A program made the translations under genes and the position numbers. 58,860 nt of DNA, taken from the NCBI GenBank assembly GCA_026770575.1, contig MU657164.1, forward strand, positions 241,255 to 300,114. The letters are read 5' to 3'. This document shows, in pieces, positions 38,239-47,627 of this stretch. Position 1 is the stretch's first letter; each line of letters starts with the position of its first letter. The notes below the pieces were generated by a model, which saw only the letters and a program-made list of their open reading frames with translations, was not told the DNA's origin and did no database searches. The DNA is from Pelagophyceae sp. CCMP2097 (lineage: Eukaryota; Sar; Pelagophyceae).

Positions 38239-38929
38239 GACCCGCCTTTGGAGTCCAGCGAGCCGATAATCACTGAAATATCTCTGGTCCGCGCCTGGGA
38301 GACCCACTACCGGACTTGGACCTGGTTAACGGATCGAAGTCCGCTTTTCCTCTCAAACCTCGGACCGAGAGGCGCCGCCCCGCCGCGCACCGACGTCCCC
38401 TGGGGTCAGGAGTGTCGCGACGGACGCGCCACGACGTCTACACCCCGGGAAAGCAAGCCTCCTTTCCCCTGGAGGCGCACGGGTTGTGGCCGATGTGCCC
38501 GTCTCGCCTGAAGTGCTGCCCAGCCACGATGCGGTCAGACTGATCCGATAAGAAGCCGGTTCCACGGTCGGGAGGTACCACGCGTGCGTGCGCAGCCGCC
38601 AGACCTCGCCTGGCGGCTCGGGGAAGGCCGTCGGGCCTAGGCTCGGCAGCCCCCACTTTGCGCGTTCGTTTGGGCGAAAATTGGCTCGCTGCGCTCGATA
38701 ACTGCGCCTCAGGAGGTTTATAACAAATCTTAGGTGATGCATGCATGCCCCAATGTCAAACTTTTAAAAATTTAAAACGAGATTCCGTTGAACTTTGGGC
38801 GCGAGTATTTCAGCGCGGAACCCGTCCGCGGAGCTAAAAAAGACGGAGCTTGGAAGCTTGCGCCGAGGCGCGTCGATCGTACCAAACAAATCCTCCGAAA
38901 GCCTTAATCGCATTTGCCAAAAGCGGGTC
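38239..38929 (+). mobile_element. TIR family D2, copy d (most complete, 691 bp)
   Basis: TIR GACCCGC(C/T)TTTGG at both ends, with TA at 38237-38238 and 38930-38931. The body runs AGCCGATAATCACTGAAATA, GTTAACGGA, CCTCTCAAACCTCGGACCGA, GAGGCGCACGGGTTGTGG, GGGAAGGCCGTCGGGCCTAG, then an AT-rich right third ending GCGGGTC. No ORF with a domain. A non-autonomous TA-targeting element; three other copies in the window. Confidence 0.88.
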
Positions 38930-38943
38930 TATTATTAAAAAAC

Positions 38944-39004
38944 TCAGGTCTCCTGGATTTGAACCAACCGCTTTGAGCGGCGACACACTACCAGCTTAGC
39001 CCGA
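38944..39004 (-). other. tRNA-like sequence (polymerase III-type boxes)
   Basis: The minus strand reads GGGCTAAGCTGGTAGTGTGT (A-box-like) and, after a short CCGCTC-AAA-GCGG stem, TTGGTTCAAATCC (B-box-like). There is too little room for a full cloverleaf. Probably a tRNA-derived repeat head. Confidence 0.45.
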
Positions 39005-39214
39005 CGTCTAAGAGGGAAAATAATCGATTCCAGCTGGATTTGATCGAGAATCGATTTAGAATCGATTCAGCATCGATTCGAATCCGCCTTGTCCGAATTG
39101 CGCTTCGGACACGGCCGTGACGCGAATGCCTTCGCGCGTTCCGGCGATTGCCAGTGGACTCCGAGTCCGACTCGAAACGGCCACCGCGACGGCCGCTGAG
39201 GCCTCGCGCTTGGT

Positions 39215-39254
39215 GCGCTGCGCGCGCTGCGCGCGCGCGCAGCGCGCGCAGCGC
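39215..39254. repeat. perfect 40-bp GC palindrome
   Basis: GCGCTGCGCGCGCTGCGCGC followed by its exact complement, with no spacer. It can form a cruciform or Z-DNA. Confidence 0.95.
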
Positions 39255-39384
39255 GCTCGGAGAGGGAGATGGGTTGTGGACCTCTTAATACACACTTTAT
39301 ATACCAAAAGAAAACATATCTCTCAAGCTGTGCAGTGCACCAAATGTTGTGAGAGGATGATCATAGATGCAGTCAAGTAATTGA

Positions 39385-39428
39385 TCGAGACTCGCCCGCC
39401 GGAACGCGGGTTCGAATCTGGATGAAAG
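39385..39428 (+). other. tRNA-like B box
   Basis: CGCGGGTTCGAATCTGG resembles a T-arm, but no A box or acceptor pairing is evident. Confidence 0.35.
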
Positions 39429-40393
39429 ATGCACACTAGAGACCCGAATAACATAACTGGATCGGACGCGACTCAATTGTGTTTAATGATGCTAGTATGA
39501 GTCTGAGTTCGAGGCTACCTTTTTGCCAGAATTTACAATTCTTTTTCTTTTTATGGGTTATGGTCGTCATTTGAATCGATTCTGAATTGATTCCGGGTCA
39601 GTTCCATATCGTCTGACATTTGATGCCAGTACCAATTCAGAATAGACCGAGAATACATTCAGAATCAATTTAAATCCCCCTCAGACGGACTCCGGGAGGT
39701 TTAAAATATCGCTAAACAACGTTTTCGGAACGGTTACCAGATTCCAATTATCCGACTTTGTTCGATGCAAGGATTGCAAGTGCAAGACTCGCTACAAGGG
39801 GTATCGGCGATAAAGCCGACCTCAAGTGGCGCAAAGGTGTGCCTCCCAGAGGCCGCCTGCGGGGGTGGGGGTGGTCGCTATGCCCCCCCTGCCCCCCGGG
39901 ATGTCCGTGATATGATCAGCCTCGAGGAGGGCGCCTTGCAAGGGCGCGAACAAGCGCTTCCCCAAATATTTTGGACTTGATAAAATCTTTATTTGCCTCT
40001 TTACCTTGATTTTGACTTGAGTTTGCCTCCGTATTGCGAAGGTTCGGGCCCGGCTGACCATCGCAGGATCGCAGGAATCGAAATTATGGTTATGTGACGG
40101 GGCGGGTCCATACGTACTGGGGTATTTGACCGATCCTATAAGATTGCCGCGAGTGGTGCTTCACACGAGCCAAAACAGACGTTCAGATTTTTTGTTTGAG
40201 CGTTTTAAACAAACAATTTCTATAGGATCGGGCATCATGGGACTCAGCGCGACGTCCTCTATCACTCCCAACAGAGCTTAACTCCAACCGACGAAAACTG
40301 CGATGGACAGAAAGTCCTCGGCGTCATTAGCGATACCCCTTGTAGTTCGCAGGCCGAAGGTAGCTTTGGGGACCTCGTTCGTCGGACGGGGGT

Positions 40394-40473
40394 CGGTTCC
40401 TTTGGACCCTAAGGGCTTCATCGCTTGGGGAGGCGAGGCCCATCCGATAGAAACCTTAGGGTCCAAAGGAACC
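40394..40473. repeat. hairpin with perfect 20-bp arms
   Basis: GGTTCCTTTGGACCCTAAGG (40395-40414) and its exact complement at 40454-40473, with a 39-nt loop. Confidence 0.92.
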
Positions 40474-40879
40474 CGCGTCGTTCGCGCGGTGTGGTGCCTC
40501 AAAAACGGGCGTCTGTTCTAAAAAATGGGTATGTAAAAATAGACCGGCCGAACCGCCGGCCCGCGATGTGTTTCGCGACGGCCCCGTGCGCGCCGAGTCG
40601 GATCACGACAAGCGGCGCGACCGGCGAGGTGCTTGCGACTCAAACCTTATCTTGCTCACAGCTGTCCTTGTCTCAATAGCAACGATTTGATTCAGACTCA
40701 GACTGCGCAGTAAACACACACCGGATGTCATATGACGGGCATGCGGAGGCATGAAAGTTCAAGTTTTATAATGAGTTTAGAATATCGATCTTAGCTCACG
40801 GGTGTTTCAAGCGGTAATCAGCAGATCAAAATAAGCCGAAAATACTGGCTGGCTGGCTTTATTGTGCCTTGAAGTAATT

Positions 40880-41105
40880 ATTGATAGGGGGCGACACTGA
40901 AAATTGTAAAAATAAAAATTACCGGCGTCGACGCCCAGGTTGCGCCAGCTCGAAAGAGCTCGTCGAGAGACAACCACCCACCAAGTTTTCATCAAGATTG
41001 TCCGTAAACTCATCGCGTGGCGACTGCACAAAATTGACATTTTTTTTAATCATGCGACTGTGGGGGCCTTTTCGGGCCACCGGTGCGGCGCGGGCTGCCA
41101 ACAGC
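40880..41105 (-). repeat. dispersed repeat D1, copy 3
   Basis: Collinear with 8975-9190: GACACTGAAAATTGTAAAA, AAAGAGCTCGTCGAGAGACA, AACTCATCGCGTGGCGA, GGGGGCCTTTTCGGGCCACC. The frame on the strand given reads VVSRRALSSWRNLGVDAG. Confidence 0.7.
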
Positions 41106-41290
41106 TGCACGGAAGGTACGGCCAGCAGCACGGCCGTCGTCACGGTCGAGCCGCGCCGACATGCCGCAGGGCCTTGCGCCGCAGGACGTCCCACTGCAGC
41201 GCGTCCACGGCTGCCGTGTGCCGCCGCAGAGCTCGAGCCAGCCGCGCAGCAGCGCGACGGCGATGCCGCCGCAGAGCAGCCGCGGCACTG

Positions 41291-41659
41291 CTACTGGAGG
41301 TCGACGCGCCAGCAGGCCTTGGCCTCGCCGTTGAACTTGTTGGCGCGCAGGGCGACCCACTTCTCAGAGGCCTCGTCCTCGTCCTCGCCGAGGGCCGGCT
41401 GCGGGTCGAACTCGACGCGCGCGCACGCCAAAGGCCTGGCCGTGAGGCTGCGCGGCGTCCGCGGCGTCTCGCCGTCGCTCACCTCAAGCACATTTAACTT
41501 CCAGGTCTTGATGTGGAAAATGTACGCGTACGGCTCGCCGTCGACATGCACCACGCCCCGTTCGGTGTCGGTGGCTTTGGGGTGGCCCGCCATCTTTGGC
41601 GGCCCCCCCGGCTCGAGGCCGCGAACCGTTGCGGTATATATACCCAAGGCCCGGTGCAT
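41291..41659 (-). CDS. hypothetical protein, possibly frameshifted or first exon
   Basis: 122-residue ORF from ATG (complement of 41657-41659); a second ATG gives 101 residues starting MAGHPKATDTERGVVHVDGE. Coding-like composition: PYAYIFHIKTWKLNVLEVSD, then an acidic loop PALGEDEDEASEKWVALRAN, then KFNGEAKACWRVDLQ. No known domain. After the stop, neighbouring frames continue with a hydrophobic stretch (RLLCGGIAVALLRGWLELCG) and HTAAVDALQWDVLRRKALRH, so the gene may have further exons or a frameshift, possibly a C-terminal membrane segment. Directly repeated GCGGTATATATACC boxes at about 41630 and 41731 lie around or upstream of the start. Function unknown. Confidence 0.42.
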   Translation of the reverse strand: MHRALGIYTATVRGLEPGGPPKMAGHPKATDTERGVVHVDGEPYAYIFHIKTWKLNVLEVSDGETPRTPRSLTARPLACARVEFDPQPALGEDEDEASEKWVALRANKFNGEAKACWRVDLQ

Positions 41660-42689
41660 TATCGTATTTTGTCTTTCTCCACGCTAAACCTCCCGTTCCT
41701 ACGGTATGCGTGTGGGGGAGCGTTGCGGTATATATACCGGGCCCCACAATCACCTCCAAGGATAATGATCCGGTGAATCCCCTTTTGCCCCCAGCGGGTC
41801 ATTACGCGAACACCTCCGCAGATGAGGGGTCTCCGAAATGCAAGGTCAATTCCTCTTCGTAGGCGATAGCGACGTCGCTAGGATGAACACCATCGCGATT
41901 ATTGGCTCACAGGGCGTGGGGCATCCCCCCATACCACCTACGAAGGCGCTGGCGTAGTGTTCATGCTGCAACCCGTCGAACCGGCGCCGTCCATTTAACT
42001 TGAAATGCAAGGTCACATTTAGCAAACTGTTTAAAAGTGCTAATGAAGACTCAGTGTCGCCCCCTATTATTGAACTCCTTTTCAGGTACTTTAATATTGG
42101 GATAATGTGACGATTTGATGACGGACGATGGGGCGTCCTCTAGGACGCGTTTTTGGATGATTGCGCTCGCAACTGTTCTGGAAGTCGGTGACATGGCGTT
42201 GGCAACGCACATGCCCATCTTCTTGCCTCTCTAGAGGCACTTATTGGCTTTTTAGACGAAGCACCCTCACGGGAATGATAAGTCTCTTGATAAAATGTCC
42301 GAATGGTGTCTCTTCTCGGTATCGCGCGGCTCGAGGAGGTCCATGACCACCTCCCAGCGCCCGAGAAGAGACACAATTCGACCATTTCAACGCCCCCAAA
42401 CGCCCACCGATTTGAAAATATAGCCGGTGCTCTCCAGAGGTATGTAGGACGTCTCTGTCAGATCTTTTCGACGGCACGGAGGCGAGACGCGGTGCGCGCA
42501 CGGCGCCTACGTCATCACTCCCTGAACCGACCCCGTCAGCGCGCGCACGACGAGGCAAAAGGCCAACATAGATCGCTATAAATTCAAATCTGGGATTTGC
42601 TGGATGTCGCTTTTCCTTATTGGTAGCCGTGAGCTGGTAGTGCCGCGGCGACCCGGCGCGCGCGCTGCCAAACCCTGAGAGGCACGACG
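41660..42689. other. no gene recognised
   Basis: Contains the upstream GCGGTATATATACC copy and, to the right, the 5' flank of the BTB-Kelch pseudogene. Short open frames only. Confidence 0.4.
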
Positions 42690-44034
42690 ATGGCGAACGC
42701 AGTGGCCCCGCCCGCGTTGGCCGCCGCTTTCGCGGCCGTCCGGCGCACGACGACAGCGCAGCTGGATGCGGTCGACGCGCTCGAGCGGGCCTTTGATGCC
42801 GACATGGTACGGCATGAACATTGAAGCACCTTGCGATGCCACCTCCTAGGCCCAGCTCGCGACGGACCGCCGAGCGCTGGAGGACGACCGCGCGGCCTTT
42901 CGGCGCGAAATCGACGACAAGCTCGCGCGCGACGCGGAGGAGCAGCAGCGCATGAAAGCGTCGGCACCGCCGCCCGACGTGGTGGTCAAGCTCAACGTCG
43001 GTGGCGCGCGCTTCGAGACATCAAGGGCCATGCTGACAAAGGTGGTGGAGGCGCTGGATTACTTTGGCCTCGAGGTCGCCGTGTTCGGCGGGCGGCCGTG
43101 GACCGACTCGGCAGCGTTCCGGCCGGGGCCGAAGATGGGCTGTGCACGTGCTGATTGCGCTGCCGTGGCTGTTGGAGGGCGCGTCGTCGTGTTCGGTGGT
43201 ACTTTTGACGGGTCTGCTTCAGACTCGACGGAAGTGCTCGACACGCGGACGATGGCCTTTACGGCCGGCCCGGACATGCTCACGGCACGGTATGGCTGTG
43301 CAGCCTTCCAGATCGACGAAAATCGGGTGCTAGTGGTGGGTGGAGTGGACGCCGATGGTGAAGAGTCGAACACAACGGAGATCTTCCACCTCGCCACTTT
43401 CACGTTCACGCCGGGACATGCAGTCTGCACGACTCTGGTGTGCTGCTGTCGCACTCGACGCTCGCAGGATCCTCGTCGCTGGCGGCCATGATCGCGCGTC
43501 TTTCTTATCGACCACCGAGATTTTTAGTTTTAGCCTCGACACGATGGCCTTCACACCCGGGCCCGCCATGCCCTCTCCACGCTACGGCTGCACGGCCGTC
43601 GCGCTCGACGAGCACCACGTCATGGTGGTCGGCGGCCGTTCAGGTCCAGGACAAGTATTGAACACGACGGAGCTCCTCGACATCCGGACCATGGTGTTTG
43701 CGCCCGGTCCGGCGATGGGCTCGGCACGCTGTCACTGCACGGCTGTGCAAGTCGATGCGCAGCATGTCCTCGTCGATGCGCAGCATGTCCTCGTCATCGG
43801 CGGGCAGGAATCGAGATCGACGTCATGGGCCACGACCGAGCTCCTCGACTTGGCGACGATGGAGTTCGCGCCCGGGCCGACTATGCAGGCTGGGCGCAAT
43901 GGCATCGCAGCCGTTCGACTCGACGCTGCGGAGGAAGAACCGCGGATCCTCGTGCTAGGGGGGAATTCTCGATGACGGAGGTGCTCGCCGTCGATGATCA
44001 AAGGGGTGCGCGAGTGATGCGCCACCGGCGGTGA
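42690..44034 (+). pseudogene. BTB-Kelch gene copy with BTB deletion and frameshifts
   Basis: Exon 1 42690-42806 (39 codons from ATG), intron 42807-42849 (43 bp, GT-AG), exon 2 from 42850. This matches the intron position in the intact paralogue at 47628-49117, and both exon 2s begin AQLATDRR. The T1 domain starts (VVKLNVGGARFETSRAMLTK) but then jumps straight to VVEALDYFGLEVAVFGGRPW, losing about 75 residues. Kelch blades continue to about 43415, where the frame breaks (GHAVCTTL against DMQSARLWCAAVALDARRIL one frame over). A 21-bp tandem duplication gives VDAQHVLVDAQHVL. A second break near 43965 precedes the family C-terminus (MTEVLAVDDQRGARVMRHRR). The missing half-BTB and two frame breaks argue for a pseudogene. 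Sequencing error could explain the frame breaks but not the deletion. Confidence 0.87.
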
Positions 44035-44556
44035 CATGCACAAAATCTATGCGTTGCCGGCGCTCCGGTGCCATGCGCAGCGAACCACATCGAGCAGCCC
44101 GCAAGAAGGCCTTCCCTCGATGCTGCCACGACGCCGACGATTCCACACCGCCACGACGCACGACCTTCCCTCCCGTATGCTCCTCATCGATCCCCATCGT
44201 CGGCTCCGAACTGCGTCGCTCATATAAGCATGCGTCAGGAGCACCCATCGCCTGCACCACCGCGCAGCGTGGACACTTCGTCGTAAGTGCGAGGTCGAAT
44301 TCTAAGAACGAGATCAAAGTATAACGGCCGCTCTCGACGGATCTGGTTCGGGCATAAGACGCCCCGGGGCCCGTCCTCTCCACAACGCGGGCGAGGGCCC
44401 CATAGGAGCTTTGCGTCTAAAGGACGTGTTTTCTTCGATGCACGATTCGATTTTGTCACAAGTGGAAGGGGCAGATTTCGAAAGTACGTGGCTCGCCGCC
44501 TCTCCCTCTCTCCGGGATATTAAATCAAACCCTCACGCCTCACGAGGGCATTCCAA
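44035..44556. other. Kelch-family conserved 3' flank, then no gene
   Basis: 44065-44170 contains GTGCCATGCGCAGCGAACCA and GAGCAGCCCGCAAGAAGG, also present downstream of the other Kelch copies. 44514-44540 repeats a motif from 8331. Confidence 0.55.
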
Positions 44557-45334
44557 CTAGCCACCTCGCACTTGAGATGAAGCCTCTCTGACGCACCGAC
44601 CCTCTGCTCGTGCTCTGCGTCCATAGCAGGTCGCAATCGTGCGGCATGCTGAGGTGGCCCTTCGGTTTCGCAGGTGCGGGTCCGTGACGGGCGAGGGAGC
44701 ATCGTAAAGGCGGAATCGTCGCCGCTCCATCGTCGCCACGTTGAGGAGCTCGGACGTAGCCAATGCCGTCTTTGCCGAGTCCCGCCCGCCAACGACGAGG
44801 ACGTGCTGCGCATCGACTTGCACGGCCGCGCAGAAACAGCGGAGGCCGCCGGCCGGGGGGGTAAACGAACCCCAGGCTCCCGTAGGGAGCCGATGGTTGT
44901 GAATCTCAGAATCCTGTCGAAGGCCTCCACCCGGAGGCCGGCGGCCGGAGGACGGGGACCGGAGGACGGCCGCCGTAGGACGCCGACCGGAGACCGCCTC
45001 CGCGGGCCGTAGGTCCCGGCGTGAACGTGAGCGTCAAGAGGTTGAGGATCTCCGTCGTGTTCAAAAGAGCACCATCGTAGCCGCCCACCAGAAGCACGCG
45101 GTCTGCGTCGATCTGGGCGGCCGCGCATCTCGACCGTCCCGTGAGCATGTTCGGCCCAGCCGTAAACGCCTTTGTCTGCGTGTCGAGCAGTTCCGTCGTG
45201 TTTAATTTAGACCTGTTTAAAATACCCCCGAACACGACGACGCGCACGCCGGCAAACACGGCAGCACATGCCGAACGTCCCGAGCCCAGCGCCGACCCCG
45301 CCCTTCCATGTGCAATTCCATCAATTTCGGTCAT
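44557..45334 (-). pseudogene. Kelch-repeat gene remnant
   Basis: The minus-strand frame from 45334 reads blades AGSALGSGRSACAAVFAGVR, VVVFGGILNRSKLNTTELLD, TQTKAFTAGPNMLTGRSRCA and ADRVLLVGGYDGALLNTTEI, then NLLTLTFTPGP. It then loses homology and resumes in another frame at about 44823 with VDAQHVLVVGGRDSAKTALA TSELLNVATM before dying out. Between the two parts lies a hairpin module (CCAGGCTCCCGTAGGGAGCC, 44871-44890), perhaps the cause of the break. No BTB domain remains. It lies tail-to-tail with the BTB-deleted copy to its left. Confidence 0.82.
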
Positions 45335-45593
45335 TTTCGTTTACTTTAGAATTTTGATTCTGTTGCTGAAGAGTAGCGCGTTGGGACCGCGCCGACGCGG
45401 TGAGTCCGATTTTATCATTCTCGGAGCAGAACACGAATGTTGCATTTTCAGCGATTACGGTTACATTGAAAAGGATTTGGATTATTCGCAAAGTTTGCTA
45501 TGAGTTCTCGTTTCTGAAGCGCGCCGGCGCGGCGAGTCCGAATCACTTTATAACGTTGCGATTTGCGTATTTTACTTTTTACAGCGGTTATTA

Positions 45594-46173
45594 GGGAGGT
45601 TCACTTTTTTGAACAAGTTCTGAACTCAGAGTTCAGGCGATAGTTCAGAACTTGTTCAAAATATTTATTGGCTGTGAGGCTGACTGGCCGTGCTGTGCGC
45701 TTCTCGTGGTGAGGCTGACGTGTCCTGCAGAGAACAAAACGTCAAACGCGACGCAGAAAAAGTTGAATTTGCACTCAACTGCATTGGGTCACGGAAATTG
45801 TGATAGGCTATCACGGAAATTGTTTGGGTGTCGAGCGGAAACTGTTTTCGCTGCGCGCGGCGCGGAGGGCGACGCGCTTCGGCGGCGCTTTTGTCGCGCC
45901 GAGCGCGCGGCGGCGGCGCGCGTCGATCGCGCCCGGGCGCGTCGAAAACGGTGCGCTACGGAGCGAGGACGGCCGCCGGGACGGACCCCGCGGCACGCAA
46001 TAAACGCCGTTCAACCCTCGTATTTTCCAATGTGCAAGGCAGTTCTGAACAAGTTCAGAACACCGAGTTCTGAACTCTGACTCGGTGTTCTGAACAAGTT
46101 CAGAGCAGTTCAGAACAGCGTATTTGCGTTTTCTGAACCAGTTCTGAACTTGTTCAAAAAAAGTGAACCTCCC
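45594..46173. mobile_element. TA-flanked TIR element, copy B (580 bp)
   Basis: Ends GGGAGGTTCACTTTTTTGAA and its near-complement (a 7-T against an 8-A run); TA at 45592-45593 and 46174-46175. Subterminal regions are built of a palindromic word, GTTCTGAACAAGTTCAGAAC and variants: left end about 45609-45660, right end about 46035-46160. The interior is GC-rich and has an open frame (45652-46080) without any transposase motif. Non-autonomous; the palindromes are candidate transposase sites (inference). Confidence 0.92.
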
Positions 46174-46175
46174 TA

Positions 46176-46507
46176 GGAATTCCTATTGTCATCATACATG
46201 ATTTTGGATCTTTTGTGTTTCTTGATAAAAGAAAGCGTTTCGGAAGCGCGCCGGCGCGGCGATGACGATTACGTTATTCCCGACCCGTTTAGACACCATT
46301 TGAAAAAACGATCCAATTATTCAAAATCTTAAAAATTGACCGTTTTCAGATTGGAAGCACCACTTAGCGCATTCGACGCGCGCTGAAGCGGCGAGCCCGA
46401 ATCTGCTATTTTAAGCGTGATTCGCGATAGTTGCCATTTTCAGCGATAAACGTCTTTTTGGACATTTGAGAGGGGGTCAAACTCAAAACATTTATCTTGT
46501 CTAATAC
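46176..46507. other. no gene; dispersed GCGCGCCGGCGCGGCGA repeats
   Basis: 46335-46500 is the complement of 2665-2830. AAGCGCGCCGGCGCGGCGA words at about 45515 and 46248, with diverged copies near 45390 and 46380, mark a local repeat family. Confidence 0.6.
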
Positions 46508-46590
46508 GACGTCTTTAGAGCAGCGGACCACGGAGTGATAGGGAGTTCTGGAATTCGGACCACAACAGGTTCGATTCCCCGCCCTGATGC
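46508..46590 (+). other. tRNA-like sequence preceding telomere repeats
   Basis: TTAGAGCAGCGG (A-box-like, near 46516) and AGGTTCGATTCC (B-box-like, 46567-46578). The T-stem does not pair as in a real tRNA. Probably a SINE-type head. Confidence 0.45.
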
Positions 46591-46607
46591 AAATAACGAC
46601 TCTCTCT

Positions 46608-46636
46608 CTAACCCTAACCCTAACCCTAACCCTAAC
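46608..46636. repeat. interstitial telomere repeat (CCCTAA)n
   Basis: CTAACCCTAACCCTAACCCT...: almost five perfect units of the TTAGGG-type telomere sequence on the minus strand. Preceded by a CT tract and followed at once by a hairpin module. Confidence 0.95.
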
Positions 46637-46640
46637 AACC

Positions 46641-46683
46641 TTAAATAAGGATTACTATGGCTCCCTTCGGGAGCCTGGAATAA
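46641..46683 (-). repeat. hairpin module abutting telomere repeats
   Basis: CTCCCTTCGGGAGCCTGGAA in the orientation of the right half of the 4423-4581 element, with its CTTAAATAAGGATTAC shoulder touching the telomere tract. Confidence 0.8.
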
Positions 46684-47627
46684 GCGCCGGCAGGCCGCAA
46701 GAGCCTGCTCGCGCTTTCGACCGGATGACCCACCCGCGTGACCGAGACGCAGTCTGTGTCGTTGGCACCTGCCGATTTCGACGCAAGAACCGCTGCCTTC
46801 CTCTTCCCTACCTAGCGCGACGCGCCAAGGCGGCCGGCACCGAGATCCACCACCCACACGAACACCACTCTTGGATCAAGTGGTTTTCTCACCCACACGA
46901 ACACCACGTGAGGCAGCCCAATGGGGCTGAACGGTCAGGAGACGGCTAGGGATGGCTCGACCGCCCAAGTAAATATATATAATATATATATAAATGGACC
47001 TCGGTCGCTAAAAAACAAATTCTGCAAGGCAAGGATGGATCAAGTCCCAGGAGCCTCTTATCGACATTTTGCAAACATCCCCTGGGTCCGGGTCATATCA
47101 CGCCCGACGAGCCCCGGAGGCGGGCGCGGCGGCGGCGGCGGAAGCCCGCAGGCGCCCCACTGCTTCATTGTCTATGACATTCCTGCATCAAGGAAGACAA
47201 GGTCTTTTAGGACGCGAGCCCCGCGCCCAAACGAGGCTGCCCCTCGCCCGCGTCGTGGAAAGGGTGGGCCCTGGGGCGTCTCCGACAGTCTCATGCCCGG
47301 GCGCGTCGAGGACTCTCGAGGGTGGTCCCAGAGCAATAGTTTGACCTCGCACTTTAGATTCGACCTCGCACTTGACCGGCTGACTCGTGGGGTCCCACGT
47401 CAGCCGCAACGGACGCCCCTCTGCGTCGTTGGCAGGGCCAGGCTCGTGAAGGATACTTAAATTTGAGACTCTAGTCGGAGGCACCGGTGGGGGTCCGTGA
47501 GGCGCGTACGGGGGAGCGTCGTCGTGGCGGAACCGTCGGCGGCGCGGCGACGGCGGCGGCGCGGTGGCATCTTTCGGCGAGGGAGCGGGCTGCTCGACGC
47601 GGTTGCGCATGGCGCCTTTCGGCGCCG
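46684..47627. other. 3' flank of the BTB-Kelch gene; AT microsatellite; no other gene
   Basis: GGATCAAGTGGTTTTCTCAC at 46873-46892. AATATATATAATATATAT at about 46972-46991. On the minus strand 47500-47630 carries the conserved Kelch 3' block (CGCCATGCGCAACCGCGTCG, AGCAGCCCGC). A minus frame of up to 147 codons (47631-47188) overlaps the Kelch stop, but the relatives do not preserve it. Confidence 0.5.

Larger units (their letters stand above)
39005..40390. other. gene-free; ATTCGATT repeats and GC palindrome
   Basis: GAATCGATT-type words cluster at 39024-39082 and 39573-39672, partly as inverted copies. A 40-bp GC palindrome lies at 39215-39254. A tRNA-like B box lies at 39405-39415. No gene recognised. 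Confidence 0.5.

Noticed and set aside
46567..46640. True chromosome end
   Set aside because: Fewer than five telomere units, flanked on both sides by ordinary sequence and repeats.
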